Below, piece by piece: positions 7,167 to 13,657 of a stretch of 13,657 nucleotides of DNA. The notes beneath the pieces are model-generated. The model was not told where the DNA came from, did no database searches, and saw only the letters and a program-made list of their open reading frames with translations. This DNA comes from Bathymodiolus brooksi thiotrophic gill symbiont (GTDB lineage: Bacteria; Pseudomonadota; Gammaproteobacteria; PS1; Pseudothioglobaceae). Position 1 is the first letter of the stretch. Every line of letters starts with the position of its first letter. The DNA is taken from positions 1 through 13,657 of the forward strand of contig NZ_CAHJWD020000391.1 of the NCBI RefSeq assembly GCF_903642095.1, in the 5' to 3' direction. The translations under genes were made by a program, and so were the position numbers.

Positions 7167-7227
7167 AAGAGTAAATATTTACTCTTAATTACAGTTTATG
7201 TATAACTAGAGTTAAATATTTACGCTT
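7167..7227. repeat. pair of related AT-rich dyads between trpB and the ATPase gene
   Basis: AAGAGTAAATATTTACTCTT (7167-7186) is a perfect 20-base palindrome. AGAGTTAAATATTTACGCTT (7208-7227), 41 bases downstream, is a degenerate copy with a perfect 10-base core, and the flanks are also similar ('aacta' before, 'taa' after). The second ends 9 bases before ATG 7237. No T-tract follows either, so they are poor terminators. They may be a two-site operator for the ATPase gene or the relic of a small tandem duplication. Confidence 0.6.
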
Positions 7228-7236
7228 AAATTTATT

Positions 7237-8622
7237 ATGCATACGCTAAAAATAATCTCAAAAGAAGAAATAGAAAAACGCCTATCCTTTGACAATCCTT
7301 GGTGGCAAAGCAATGGGCGTGTTGATAGACGCTATCAAAATTTTCCTAAGCGTTCTTATTTTTCCTCATTTTATAAGTTAGTGCAACAAGACATCAATCG
7401 GGCGATTGTCTTAATGGGGTCACGGCGAGTGGGCAAAACTGTGATGGCATTTCAAGCAATAGATGCTTTATTAACAAAAGGCATTAGCCCATACAATATT
7501 TTATATATTTCTTTGGAAGCGCCACTATACACTGGCATGGCGTTAGAAAAAATAGTCAATATGTTTCAAGATATACATCAGCACAGCCGTAAAGAAGGGT
7601 TATTCATTATGTTTGATGAGGTTCAATATTTGCCAAAATGGGAAATTCATCTAAAATCTTTAGTGGATTCTTATCCTGCTTATCAATTTATTGCTATTGG
7701 GTCTGCGGCGGCAGTATTAAAACTTAAAAGCAAAGAATCGGGGGCAGGACGATTTACAGATTTTTTATTACCACCTTTAACTTTCTCAGAATATTTGGCT
7801 TTTATTAAAAAAGAGGATGTGCTCATTACTACGAATGGAGGGCATTTTAACGCTATAGATATTGAGGCATTAAATGCTGAATTTGTAAATTATTTAAATT
7901 ATGGTGGTTATCCAGAGGCAGTGCTATCCATTACTGCACAAGAAGACAGTGCCAGATATATTAAAAGTGATATTATTGATAAAGTCTTGCTCCGAGATTT
8001 GCCTAGTGTTTACGGCATTGCCGATGTGCAAGAATTGAACGCATTATTTACAACAATCGCTTACAACACTGGCAATGAAATAAGTTTAGAGTCGCTATCA
8101 CAATCGTCAGGTGTTTCTAAAAGCACCATGAAAAAGTATCTAACTTATTTGGAAGCAACATTTTTAATCAAAATAGTCCACCGTGTTGACATCAATGCGA
8201 AAAAATTTAAACGCGCCACTAGATTCAAAGTGTATTTAACCAATCCATCAATGCGATCAGCCTTATTTGGCACAATCGAAGATGATGAGGCAATGGGGTC
8301 GTTGGTGGAAACTGCAATATTTAGCCAATGGCTTCATATTGATAGTGGTTTGCATTACGCACGATGGCAGAAGGGAGAGGTTGACATTGTCAACATATTA
8401 AACAATTGGTGTGCGGAGATTAAATGGTCTGATTTGGTTGTAAAAGATGCCAGAAAACTAAAAAGCTTTATTGCATATATTAAGCAAAATAAGATTTCAA
8501 ACAACACAGTAACAACCAAAACAATCTCTCAAGAGCGAATTATTGACGATACGCTAATTGAATTCCTACCTAGTGCTTTATATGCTTACAGGCTAGGTAA
8601 AAATATTCTTGAGTATCTATAA
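7237..8622 (+). CDS. ATPase with AAA_14 and DUF4143 domains
   Basis: A 461-residue cytoplasmic protein. Residues about 55-190 form a P-loop AAA_14 domain: Walker A 'GSRRVGKT' (61-68), Walker B 'LFIMFDEVQYL' (122-132), and a sensor-like segment 'FIAIGSAAAVLKLKSKESG' followed by 'LPPLTFSEYL'. After a segment with an 'NYGGYPEAV' motif and an HTH-like stretch ('SLESLSQSSGVSKSTMKKYL'), residues about 340-440 form the DUF4143 region, with 'KGEVDIV' and 'CAEIKW'. This last pattern (D...ExK-like) recalls restriction-endonuclease folds. Such ATPases are common, often horizontally moved, and their substrate is unknown. No strong Shine-Dalgarno is seen; the two dyads lie just upstream. It ends 4 bases from the convergent MFS gene, with no terminator between. 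Confidence 0.88.
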   Translation: MHTLKIISKEEIEKRLSFDNPWWQSNGRVDRRYQNFPKRSYFSSFYKLVQQDINRAIVLMGSRRVGKTVMAFQAIDALLTKGISPYNILYISLEAPLYTGMALEKIVNMFQDIHQHSRKEGLFIMFDEVQYLPKWEIHLKSLVDSYPAYQFIAIGSAAAVLKLKSKESGAGRFTDFLLPPLTFSEYLAFIKKEDVLITTNGGHFNAIDIEALNAEFVNYLNYGGYPEAVLSITAQEDSARYIKSDIIDKVLLRDLPSVYGIADVQELNALFTTIAYNTGNEISLESLSQSSGVSKSTMKKYLTYLEATFLIKIVHRVDINAKKFKRATRFKVYLTNPSMRSALFGTIEDDEAMGSLVETAIFSQWLHIDSGLHYARWQKGEVDIVNILNNWCAEIKWSDLVVKDARKLKSFIAYIKQNKISNNTVTTKTISQERIIDDTLIEFLPSALYAYRLGKNILEYL

Positions 8623-8626
8623 AATT

Positions 8627-9793
8627 TTAGTGGGATTTTTCTCTCAGCCACCACAGTAATACTGATAATTGTAGCAATAATAATGGCACAGTGGAAAGTA
8701 AAACGACCTCCCAGCCAAAATTAAACACAAACCAGCCTGCGGATAGCGAAGCTATAGCCTGCATACCAAAAATCAAAAAGTCGTTAATGGATTGCACTTT
8801 AAATTTTTCGGAATCATGATAAGCCCGTGGCAATAAACTGGTGCCACCGATAAATAGAAAATTCCAGCCGAGTCCCAGTAAAACGAGTGCCACCCAATAA
8901 TTGCTTAAATTGTGGCTATAGCCAATGATGATACAGGCTAAATACAGCACAACGCCGATTATCATCATTTTACTAAGCCCAAATAATTTGACAATAATTG
9001 GGGCAAACAAAGAAGGCAGAAACATCGCAATCACATGGGATTGAATGACAAATTTAGTTTGCATCAAAGAAAGACCGTCAATAATATGCATACTTACTGG
9101 GGTGGCAGTCATAATATAACTCATAACGACATAGCCCACCGCAGAACTAGACATGGCAACGATAAATACAGACTGCTTGGCAATCGTTTTTAAACTTCTG
9201 CCTGATTGCTTTTGTGTGCTTTTAGGGGTAGGTTTTGGCTGATAAAACCATAACAACAAAAAGGCAAACAAAAAACAACTGCTGAGCAGAAAAAATGAAC
9301 CAACAAAAGGAGTGTTAAACCAGTCTTTTCCCAATATTGCCAATTCTGGCCCCAAAAAAGCAGAAACTAAACCGCCAATAAGCACTGTTGAAGTTGCCGT
9401 TACGCTAAGGTTTTCATTAACACTTTCAATGGCAGCAAATCTAAACTGATTCATGGTTGCCATAGTAACGCCAAACAAGAAAGTGGACGAACAAAATAAA
9501 TAAAAAGACTGCATTTGTAAAGCAACAACAGCAAGCGCAATGGCAGCAACTGTATAAATACATACCCCTAAAAAAGTGCGTTTTCTACCGATTTTAGACA
9601 TTATATAAGCAATAGGAGGAATGCCACTGGCAGTACCGATTACCAACATTGCCACTGGCAGGGTCGACAAACTGGCATAGGGCGCTAAAGATTGTCCAAT
9701 AATGCCACCAATAAAAGTGACAAAAACACCTAAAGACATAAATAGCGACAAACTAATTGTCAATAACCAAATATTGCGTGGCAAGGCTAACAT
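8627..9793 (-). CDS. major facilitator superfamily transporter
   Basis: A 388-residue integral membrane protein with about twelve hydrophobic segments split six and six by a basic cytoplasmic loop (about 186-207, 'PKPTPKSTQKQSGRSLK'). An MFS motif-A-like loop lies between TM2 and TM3, 'SKIGRKRTF' (66-74). The C-terminal half has a conserved-looking 'LGLGWNFLFIGGTSLLP' (around 310) and 'VQSINDFLIFG'. The substrate cannot be read from sequence. Its ATG overlaps the stop of the upstream flavin-type gene by 7 bases, so it is the third gene of the glmU operon and likely translated by coupling. It converges on the ATPase gene with only 4 bases between stops. Confidence 0.9.
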   Translation of the reverse strand: MLALPRNIWLLTISLSLFMSLGVFVTFIGGIIGQSLAPYASLSTLPVAMLVIGTASGIPPIAYIMSKIGRKRTFLGVCIYTVAAIALAVVALQMQSFYLFCSSTFLFGVTMATMNQFRFAAIESVNENLSVTATSTVLIGGLVSAFLGPELAILGKDWFNTPFVGSFFLLSSCFLFAFLLLWFYQPKPTPKSTQKQSGRSLKTIAKQSVFIVAMSSSAVGYVVMSYIMTATPVSMHIIDGLSLMQTKFVIQSHVIAMFLPSLFAPIIVKLFGLSKMMIIGVVLYLACIIIGYSHNLSNYWVALVLLGLGWNFLFIGGTSLLPRAYHDSEKFKVQSINDFLIFGMQAIASLSAGWFVFNFGWEVVLLSTVPLLLLQLSVLLWWLREKSH

Positions 9794-10398
9794 TTGTATT
9801 TTTCTGGGCGATATTGATGCATTGCTTTAATGGTTAATAAGTCCATTTTTGTGCCGCGTTTTTGTAGATTGTCAATCAGCATTTGAAATCTTTGTTGGTT
9901 AAGCCCTTGCCCAAATTTAAATTTGGCACTGAGTTGCTCAATGTTAATTTTGACCATGACCAATGCCTTAAATTCTTTTTCATAAGCCTCATTTTCAAAG
10001 GGTAAATAACCGCCTTCTGGCTGAAAAGTTTGCATCATTGCGGTGAAAATTTTGCCAATCTCATCAAAGTCTTCGATAATTTGTGCATTGCCCTCAATAA
10101 TAACAGACTTAAAAAATGAAGTGGCTGGACACGCTAGACCTTTGTTACTACTAAAATTTGAAGGAATAATGGTGTCCTCTGTAACAACGCTAAAAGACAC
10201 TTGCGGATTTTGCTTGAGTAGATGGATTTTCTTACCTTTTGGTGTGCTATGAAAATAAATTGCACCTTTAAAATAAATGTAATTCAGTGGCACGCCATAA
10301 GGCTTGTCGCCCATTAAACTTAACACGCCATAACTGCCTGATAATAACATTTGCTCAATCAATACTTGATCTTTTATTTCAGATATTTTTTTAATCAT
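9787..10398 (-). CDS. pyridoxamine 5'-phosphate oxidase-like flavin-binding protein
   Basis: A 203-residue cytoplasmic protein with the split-barrel flavin-binding fold of the Pyridox_oxase_2/NimA-like group. Landmarks are 'GSYGVLSL' (21-28), 'YGVPLNYIYFKGAIYFHSTP' (34-53), 'GKKIHLLKQNPQVSFSVV' (55-72) and a later 'FFKSVIIEGNAQII'. These proteins bind FMN or related cofactors, and most have no known substrate; it is not the biosynthetic PdxH, which has a different motif set. The ATG overlaps the glmU stop by 8 bases and its own stop overlaps the MFS start by 7, placing it in a tightly coupled three-gene operon. Confidence 0.87.
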   Translation of the reverse strand: MIKKISEIKDQVLIEQMLLSGSYGVLSLMGDKPYGVPLNYIYFKGAIYFHSTPKGKKIHLLKQNPQVSFSVVTEDTIIPSNFSSNKGLACPATSFFKSVIIEGNAQIIEDFDEIGKIFTAMMQTFQPEGGYLPFENEAYEKEFKALVMVKINIEQLSAKFKFGQGLNQQRFQMLIDNLQKRGTKMDLLTIKAMHQYRPEKYKC

Positions 10399-11743
10399 GA
10401 TTTTTTCGCTTTTTTAAACTGGTTTGTTTGGCACGACTTAGTGTTAAGGCATTGTCTGGTGCATTTTTAGTAATGGTAGAACCTGCCCCAATGAGGGCAT
10501 TTTTGCCAATAACAAGGGGGGCAATTAATTGACTGTCTGAGCCAATAAACGCACCATCGCCAATTGTGGTTTGATGTTTATTAGTCCCATCATAATTACA
10601 AGTAATAACGCCTGCACCAATATTGACCTCTGCACCCATCACGGTATCACCTACATAACTTAAATGCGAAATCTTTGATCCCTTGCCAATGGTGGATTTT
10701 TTCACTTCAACAAAATTGCCGATTTTGGCGTTGTTGCCAATCTTGGTTTCTGGGCGAATGCGTGCAAATGGACCGATGGAAGCACCATCACCAATCACGG
10801 CATTTTCAATCAAAGAATTTGGCAAGATAGCCACATTATCGCCTATTTTTGCGTTTTTTATTATGCAGTTCGGTGCAATTGTTGTATTGTTTCCAAGGGA
10901 CACATCGCCCTCAATTACCACATTAACATCGATTTCACAATCTTGCCCAAAACTTAAATAGCCACGACAATCAAAACGAGCGGAATCTCTTAGTGTTAAA
11001 CCTTGTTGCATAAATTGACTCGCCTGATTTTGCTGAAAAGTCTTTTCTAACGCTGCCAATTGCATTTTGTCATTCACGCCTGCCACCTCAAATTCGTTTT
11101 CTGCAATGACCGATGCAACGGTTTTGCCAGCACCCACAGCCATTGCAATAATATCGGTCAAATAAAACTCACCTTGGGTGTTATTTGAATCTACATTGCT
11201 CAAATAAGTTTTTAATAAGCCGCTATCAACTGCCATAATGCCAGTGTTGACTTCGCAGATTTTGAGTTGCTCAATGTTTGCATCTTTTTGCTCAATAATG
11301 GCTTGAATTTGATTGTTTTGGCGAATAATACGCCCATAACCTGTTGGATTTTCCAGCATTACCGACAGCAGTGCCACGCCATTTTTTTGCGCTTGCGTTG
11401 TTAATTTTTCTAAAGTTGATTGCTCAATGAGTGGCACATCGCCATACAGAACGAGAGAAATTGAATCATCATCAATATACGGCATTGCCTGTTGCACAGC
11501 ATGCCCAGTGCCAAGTTGCTCGGCTTGTTCCACCCAATTAATTGAATCGTCCTTAAAAGATTGACGCACCTGATTACCACCAAATCCAACCACAACAAAC
11601 ACTTGCGAGCATAATGCTTGTGCTTGCATTAGCACATGCCCAAGTAAAGTTTTATTCGATAAGGTCTGCAAAACCTTTGGTTTGGTGGAATTCATACGCG
11701 AGCCTTTGCCAGCTGCAAGAATAATAGCATTTATGTGTTTCAT
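10391..11743 (-). CDS. glmU: bifunctional GlcNAc-1-P uridyltransferase / glucosamine-1-P acetyltransferase
   Basis: GlmU makes UDP-GlcNAc, the precursor of peptidoglycan and LPS, by acetylating glucosamine-1-P and then transferring UMP. At 450 residues it matches the E. coli enzyme (456). The N-terminal pyrophosphorylase domain has 'AAGKGSRM' (10-17), 'KPKVL' (21-25), 'GTGHA' (78-82), 'LYGDVPL' (99-105) and 'VNTGIM' (165-170). From about residue 250 a left-handed beta-helix of hexapeptide repeats follows, with the acetyltransferase catalytic His360 ('KISHLSYVGD') and 'NYDGTNKH' (383-390). The basic tail ends 'SLKKRKNHD'. It is the first gene of a minus-strand operon and diverges from rpmE across a 111-base gap. 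It is complete and unremarkable. Confidence 0.98.
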   Translation of the reverse strand: MKHINAIILAAGKGSRMNSTKPKVLQTLSNKTLLGHVLMQAQALCSQVFVVVGFGGNQVRQSFKDDSINWVEQAEQLGTGHAVQQAMPYIDDDSISLVLYGDVPLIEQSTLEKLTTQAQKNGVALLSVMLENPTGYGRIIRQNNQIQAIIEQKDANIEQLKICEVNTGIMAVDSGLLKTYLSNVDSNNTQGEFYLTDIIAMAVGAGKTVASVIAENEFEVAGVNDKMQLAALEKTFQQNQASQFMQQGLTLRDSARFDCRGYLSFGQDCEIDVNVVIEGDVSLGNNTTIAPNCIIKNAKIGDNVAILPNSLIENAVIGDGASIGPFARIRPETKIGNNAKIGNFVEVKKSTIGKGSKISHLSYVGDTVMGAEVNIGAGVITCNYDGTNKHQTTIGDGAFIGSDSQLIAPLVIGKNALIGAGSTITKNAPDNALTLSRAKQTSLKKRKNHD

Positions 11744-11854
11744 AAGTTACAATGAGTTTACTGTGATGATTTTATAAATTATATTTTAATTAAAATTACA
11801 CACAGGAATAGTATATAATTCTTTCCCTTTAAAGATTGACATAAATTTATAGAT
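11744..11854. promoter_or_regulatory. divergent promoter region between glmU and rpmE
   Basis: This 111-base AT-rich gap must drive both the glmU operon (minus) and rpmE (plus). For rpmE a TATAAT box lies at 11814-11819 with TTAAAA (11790-11795, 4 of 6 to TTGACA) at 18-base spacing, 35 bases before the start codon. For glmU a TATAAT box reads on the minus strand at 11783-11778, but no convincing -35 is seen. There is no strong Shine-Dalgarno before either gene. Confidence 0.6.
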
Positions 11855-12067
11855 ATGAAAACAGACATACATCCTAATTATGACACCGTAAAAGTAATAT
11901 GCTCATGTGGCAACGCCTTTGAGTCTCGTTCAACGATTGGTAAAGAAGAGTTGCACCTAGATGTGTGCTCTAGTTGCCACCCTTTTTACACAGGTAAGCA
12001 AAAAATTATGGACAGTGCAGGTCGTGTTGAGAAGTTCAAATCTCGTTATGGTGCATTTAAGCGATAA
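11855..12067 (+). CDS. rpmE: 50S ribosomal protein L31 (zinc-binding C+ type)
   Basis: A 70-residue protein typical of L31: 'MKTDIHPNY' at the start and 'HPFYTGKQK' in the middle, with the tail '[11 protein letters not shown]'. Four cysteines, C16, C18, C38 and C41 ('CSCG' and 'CSSC'), form the zinc site, so this is the zinc-containing paralogue rather than the zinc-free RpmE2 type. It bridges the ribosomal subunits. It is transcribed alone from a promoter in the gap shared with glmU and ends at a strong intrinsic terminator about 17 bases after its stop. Confidence 0.97.
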   Translation: MKTDIHPNYDTVKVICSCGNAFESRSTIGKEELHLDVCSSCHPFYTGKQKIMDSAGRVEKFKSRYGAFKR

Positions 12068-12083
12068 GTCTCAAATTTTTAGT

Positions 12084-12110
12084 AAAAAAGCCACGAAAGT
12101 GGCTTTTTTT
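12084..12110 (+). terminator. intrinsic terminator after rpmE
   Basis: An A6 run, then GCCAC-GAAA-GTGGC, then T7. The GC stem of 5 pairs is extended by A-T pairs, has a GNRA-type GAAA loop and is followed directly by the T-tract. Because of the A-run it could also act weakly on the minus strand, but no minus-strand gene ends here. Confidence 0.93.
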
Positions 12111-12134
12111 ATGCCTGATTGTTAAAGAGTTCGT

Positions 12135-12140
12135 TATAAT
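12135..12140 (+). promoter_or_regulatory. putative -10 box for hemE
   Basis: TATAAT lies 30 bases before the hemE ATG, just after the rpmE terminator, which makes a hemE-specific promoter necessary. No good -35 is visible at 16-18 bases upstream, so the call rests on the -10 and the position. Confidence 0.5.
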
Positions 12141-12170
12141 TGTTCGCTATTAAAATAATTCATTTTAACT

Positions 12171-13205
12171 ATGTCATTTGACTATATTAATGCTCTATTA
12201 AAAAAACCGACAAAACGCACGCCTATTTGGGTCATGCGCCAAGCAGGTCGTTATTTACCAGAATATCGTGCGACACGCGCAAAAGCTGGCGATTTTTTAA
12301 CACTGTGTAAATCGCCTGAACTGGCATGCGAAGTAACAATGCAACCAATTGACAGATTTGATTTAGATGCAGCCATCTTATTTTCTGATATTTTAACCAT
12401 TCCTGATGCAATGGATTTGGGCTTATATTTTTCAGAAGGCGAAGGCCCTAAATTCTCAAACCCTATTCAATCACTGGCTGATATTGAAAAATTACCCATC
12501 AATATTAACGACAAACTAACTTATGTATTTGACGGCGTTTCAACCATTAAAAAAGCGCTTAACAATCGTGTGCCGTTGATTGGTTTTAGCGGTAGCCCAT
12601 GGACTTTAGCCACTTATATGATTGAAGGTGGCAGTAGCAAAACTTTTGCCAATACTAAAAGACTGCTATTTAATGACCCAGATGCCCTACATTTACTATT
12701 AGATAAATTGGCGCAAAGTGTTATTGCCTATCTTAATCAACAAATTTTATCAGGGGCAGACAGTGTTATGATTTTTGACACTTGGGGTGGCGTATTATCC
12801 AAACAAAATTACCTAGATTTTTCCTTAAACTATATGGCAAAAATCGTTAAAAGCGTCAAAGCCCAACACCCAACCACCCCCATCACTCTCTTCAGCAAAA
12901 ACGGCGGCAAACACTTAACCCATATTGCCGATACCGGCTGTGACGGCATCGGCATCGACTGGACAATAGAACTCGAACAAGCACAACAACAAATAGGCGA
13001 TAAAGTTGCCATCCAAGGCAACCTTGACCCTGCTGTTTTATACGCCACGCCTGAGGTCATTGAACGAGAAGTAAAAAAAGTCTTATCGCAATTCAAAGGC
13101 GATACAGGTCATATTTTTAACCTCGGTCACGGCATTACCCCTGATGTTGATCCTGAGAATATGAAAGTTTTGGTTGATTGCGTGCATACATTTAGCCAAA
13201 GGTAG
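12171..13205 (+). CDS. hemE: uroporphyrinogen decarboxylase
   Basis: HemE removes four carboxyl groups from uroporphyrinogen III to give coproporphyrinogen III in haem synthesis. It is a cofactor-free cytoplasmic TIM-barrel dimer. The 344-residue protein is of normal length. It has signature 1 '[16 protein letters not shown]' (18-33), the catalytic Asp73 in '[12 protein letters not shown]', signature 2 '[17 protein letters not shown]' (138-154, with the active-site Tyr149), and '[14 protein letters not shown]' (316-329) near the end. The start gives the usual short N-terminus; there is no clear Shine-Dalgarno. The following ATPase gene starts 5 bases after its stop and probably shares its transcript. 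Confidence 0.98.
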   Translation: MSFDYINALLKKPTKRTPIWVMRQAGRYLPEYRATRAKAGDFLTLCKSPELACEVTMQPIDRFDLDAAILFSDILTIPDAMDLGLYFSEGEGPKFSNPIQSLADIEKLPININDKLTYVFDGVSTIKKALNNRVPLIGFSGSPWTLATYMIEGGSSKTFANTKRLLFNDPDALHLLLDKLAQSVIAYLNQQILSGADSVMIFDTWGGVLSKQNYLDFSLNYMAKIVKSVKAQHPTTPITLFSKNGGKHLTHIADTGCDGIGIDWTIELEQAQQQIGDKVAIQGNLDPAVLYATPEVIEREVKKVLSQFKGDTGHIFNLGHGITPDVDPENMKVLVDCVHTFSQR

Positions 13206-13210
13206 GTGTT

Positions 13211-13657
13211 ATGAATAAATTAGATATTGAAGTTAAAAATTTAGGTAGATTTAAAGATGGCACGATAAAGGTTCGCCCTTTGACCGTGCTGACTGGTGAA
13301 AATGGCACAGGTAAGAGTTTTTTTACCAAAACGCTGTATTCTATTTTTAGTATTGTTAATAAAAATTTACTTTATATTGAAACTATTGATGATATTCGAA
13401 TGAGTAGTTTTGGAATTGGTATTTTTGATAAATCTTTAACACGCAAAGGTAAAGAGGATGAGAGGCACATTAAATTATTAAAATCAGACCTTGATGAGCT
13501 CCACTCTGTATTAATGGATATGAAAGATTATCCTGTAAATGTCTATATTCAAACCTGTTCTGTTGCGACTAATACACAAATTAAAAGTATTCATAAATTT
13601 ACAGAATACTTAGAAGAATTAGAAAAAAAACAAAAACCTGAACCTGTTCATCGTGTT
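13211..13657 (+). CDS. ABC/SMC-like ATPase, N-terminal part, cut by right edge
   Basis: ATG 13211 opens a frame of 149 codons that is still open at the window end. The first 40 residues are typical of RecF/SMC-like or AAA_15/AAA_23-type ATPases: 'LDIEVKNLGRFKDGTIKVRP' (4-23), 'LTVLTGENGTGKSFF', with Walker A GENGTGKS at 29-36. The rest is charged and helical, as in the coiled-coil insertion of this class ('LEELEKKQKPEP' near the edge). Stand-alone proteins of this type are frequent in defence systems (OLD, Septu and similar), but without the C-terminal half the subtype cannot be told. An AGG-containing Shine-Dalgarno overlaps the hemE stop, so it is likely translated from the hemE transcript. 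Confidence 0.8.
   Translation, partial: MNKLDIEVKNLGRFKDGTIKVRPLTVLTGENGTGKSFFTKTLYSIFSIVNKNLLYIETIDDIRMSSFGIGIFDKSLTRKGKEDERHIKLLKSDLDELHSVLMDMKDYPVNVYIQTCSVATNTQIKSIHKFTEYLEELEKKQKPEPVHRV

Noticed and set aside
8623..8626. Bidirectional terminator between the ATPase and MFS genes
   Set aside because: Only four bases separate the stops and no hairpin with a T-tract is visible around them.

Overview
The window is AT-rich and gene-dense. Its housekeeping proteins (TrpF, TrpB, GlmU, zinc-type L31, HemE, a QmcA/NfeD pair) are of gammaproteobacterial type. My best guess is a marine sulfur-oxidising gammaproteobacterium or symbiont of the SUP05/Thioglobus kind. That is an impression from protein style and base composition; no sulfur gene in the window proves it.

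Layout: (1) 1-316, the 3' end of a DUF3883-type (PD-(D/E)XK-like) protein that runs off the left edge. (2) 385-1904, a short orphan ORF that looks like the tail of a broken gene, an acidic 238-residue protein of unknown function, and trpF overlapping it by 17 bases. (3) 1905-7158, a heavily rearranged stretch between trpF and trpB. It holds, in order, a small exported protein, a decayed 3' fragment of trpF, a qmcA-nfeD membrane pair, a decayed 5' third of trpB, a 40-bp tandem-repeat array, a Fic-family AMPylase-like gene, and the intact trpB. (4) 7159-8622, two related AT-rich dyads and an AAA_14/DUF4143 ATPase. (5) 8627-11743, a minus-strand operon glmU - flavin/PNPOx-like protein - MFS transporter whose genes overlap by 8 and 7 bases. 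(6) 11744-13205, a divergent promoter region, rpmE with a strong intrinsic terminator, and hemE. (7) 13211 to the right edge, the N-terminal part of an ABC/SMC-like ATPase.

The most notable structure is the nested arrangement trpF - x - trpF' - qmcA - nfeD - trpB' - repeats/fic - trpB. The inner copies are pseudogene fragments of the outer intact genes. trpF' ends about 15 bases before qmcA, and the old trpB' start codon still overlaps the nfeD stop. This suggests an ancestral compact operon trpF-qmcA-nfeD-trpB. The outer genes appear to have been disrupted and rebuilt when new cargo (the exported protein on one side, the repeats plus Fic on the other) was inserted. trpA, the usual partner of trpB, does not follow it here.

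Functionally, TrpF and TrpB serve tryptophan synthesis. QmcA/NfeD form a probable inner-membrane scaffold pair. GlmU makes UDP-GlcNAc, HemE makes coproporphyrinogen III, and L31 is ribosomal. Fic, the DUF4143 ATPase and the two edge genes are accessory, and the edge genes have a defence-like look.
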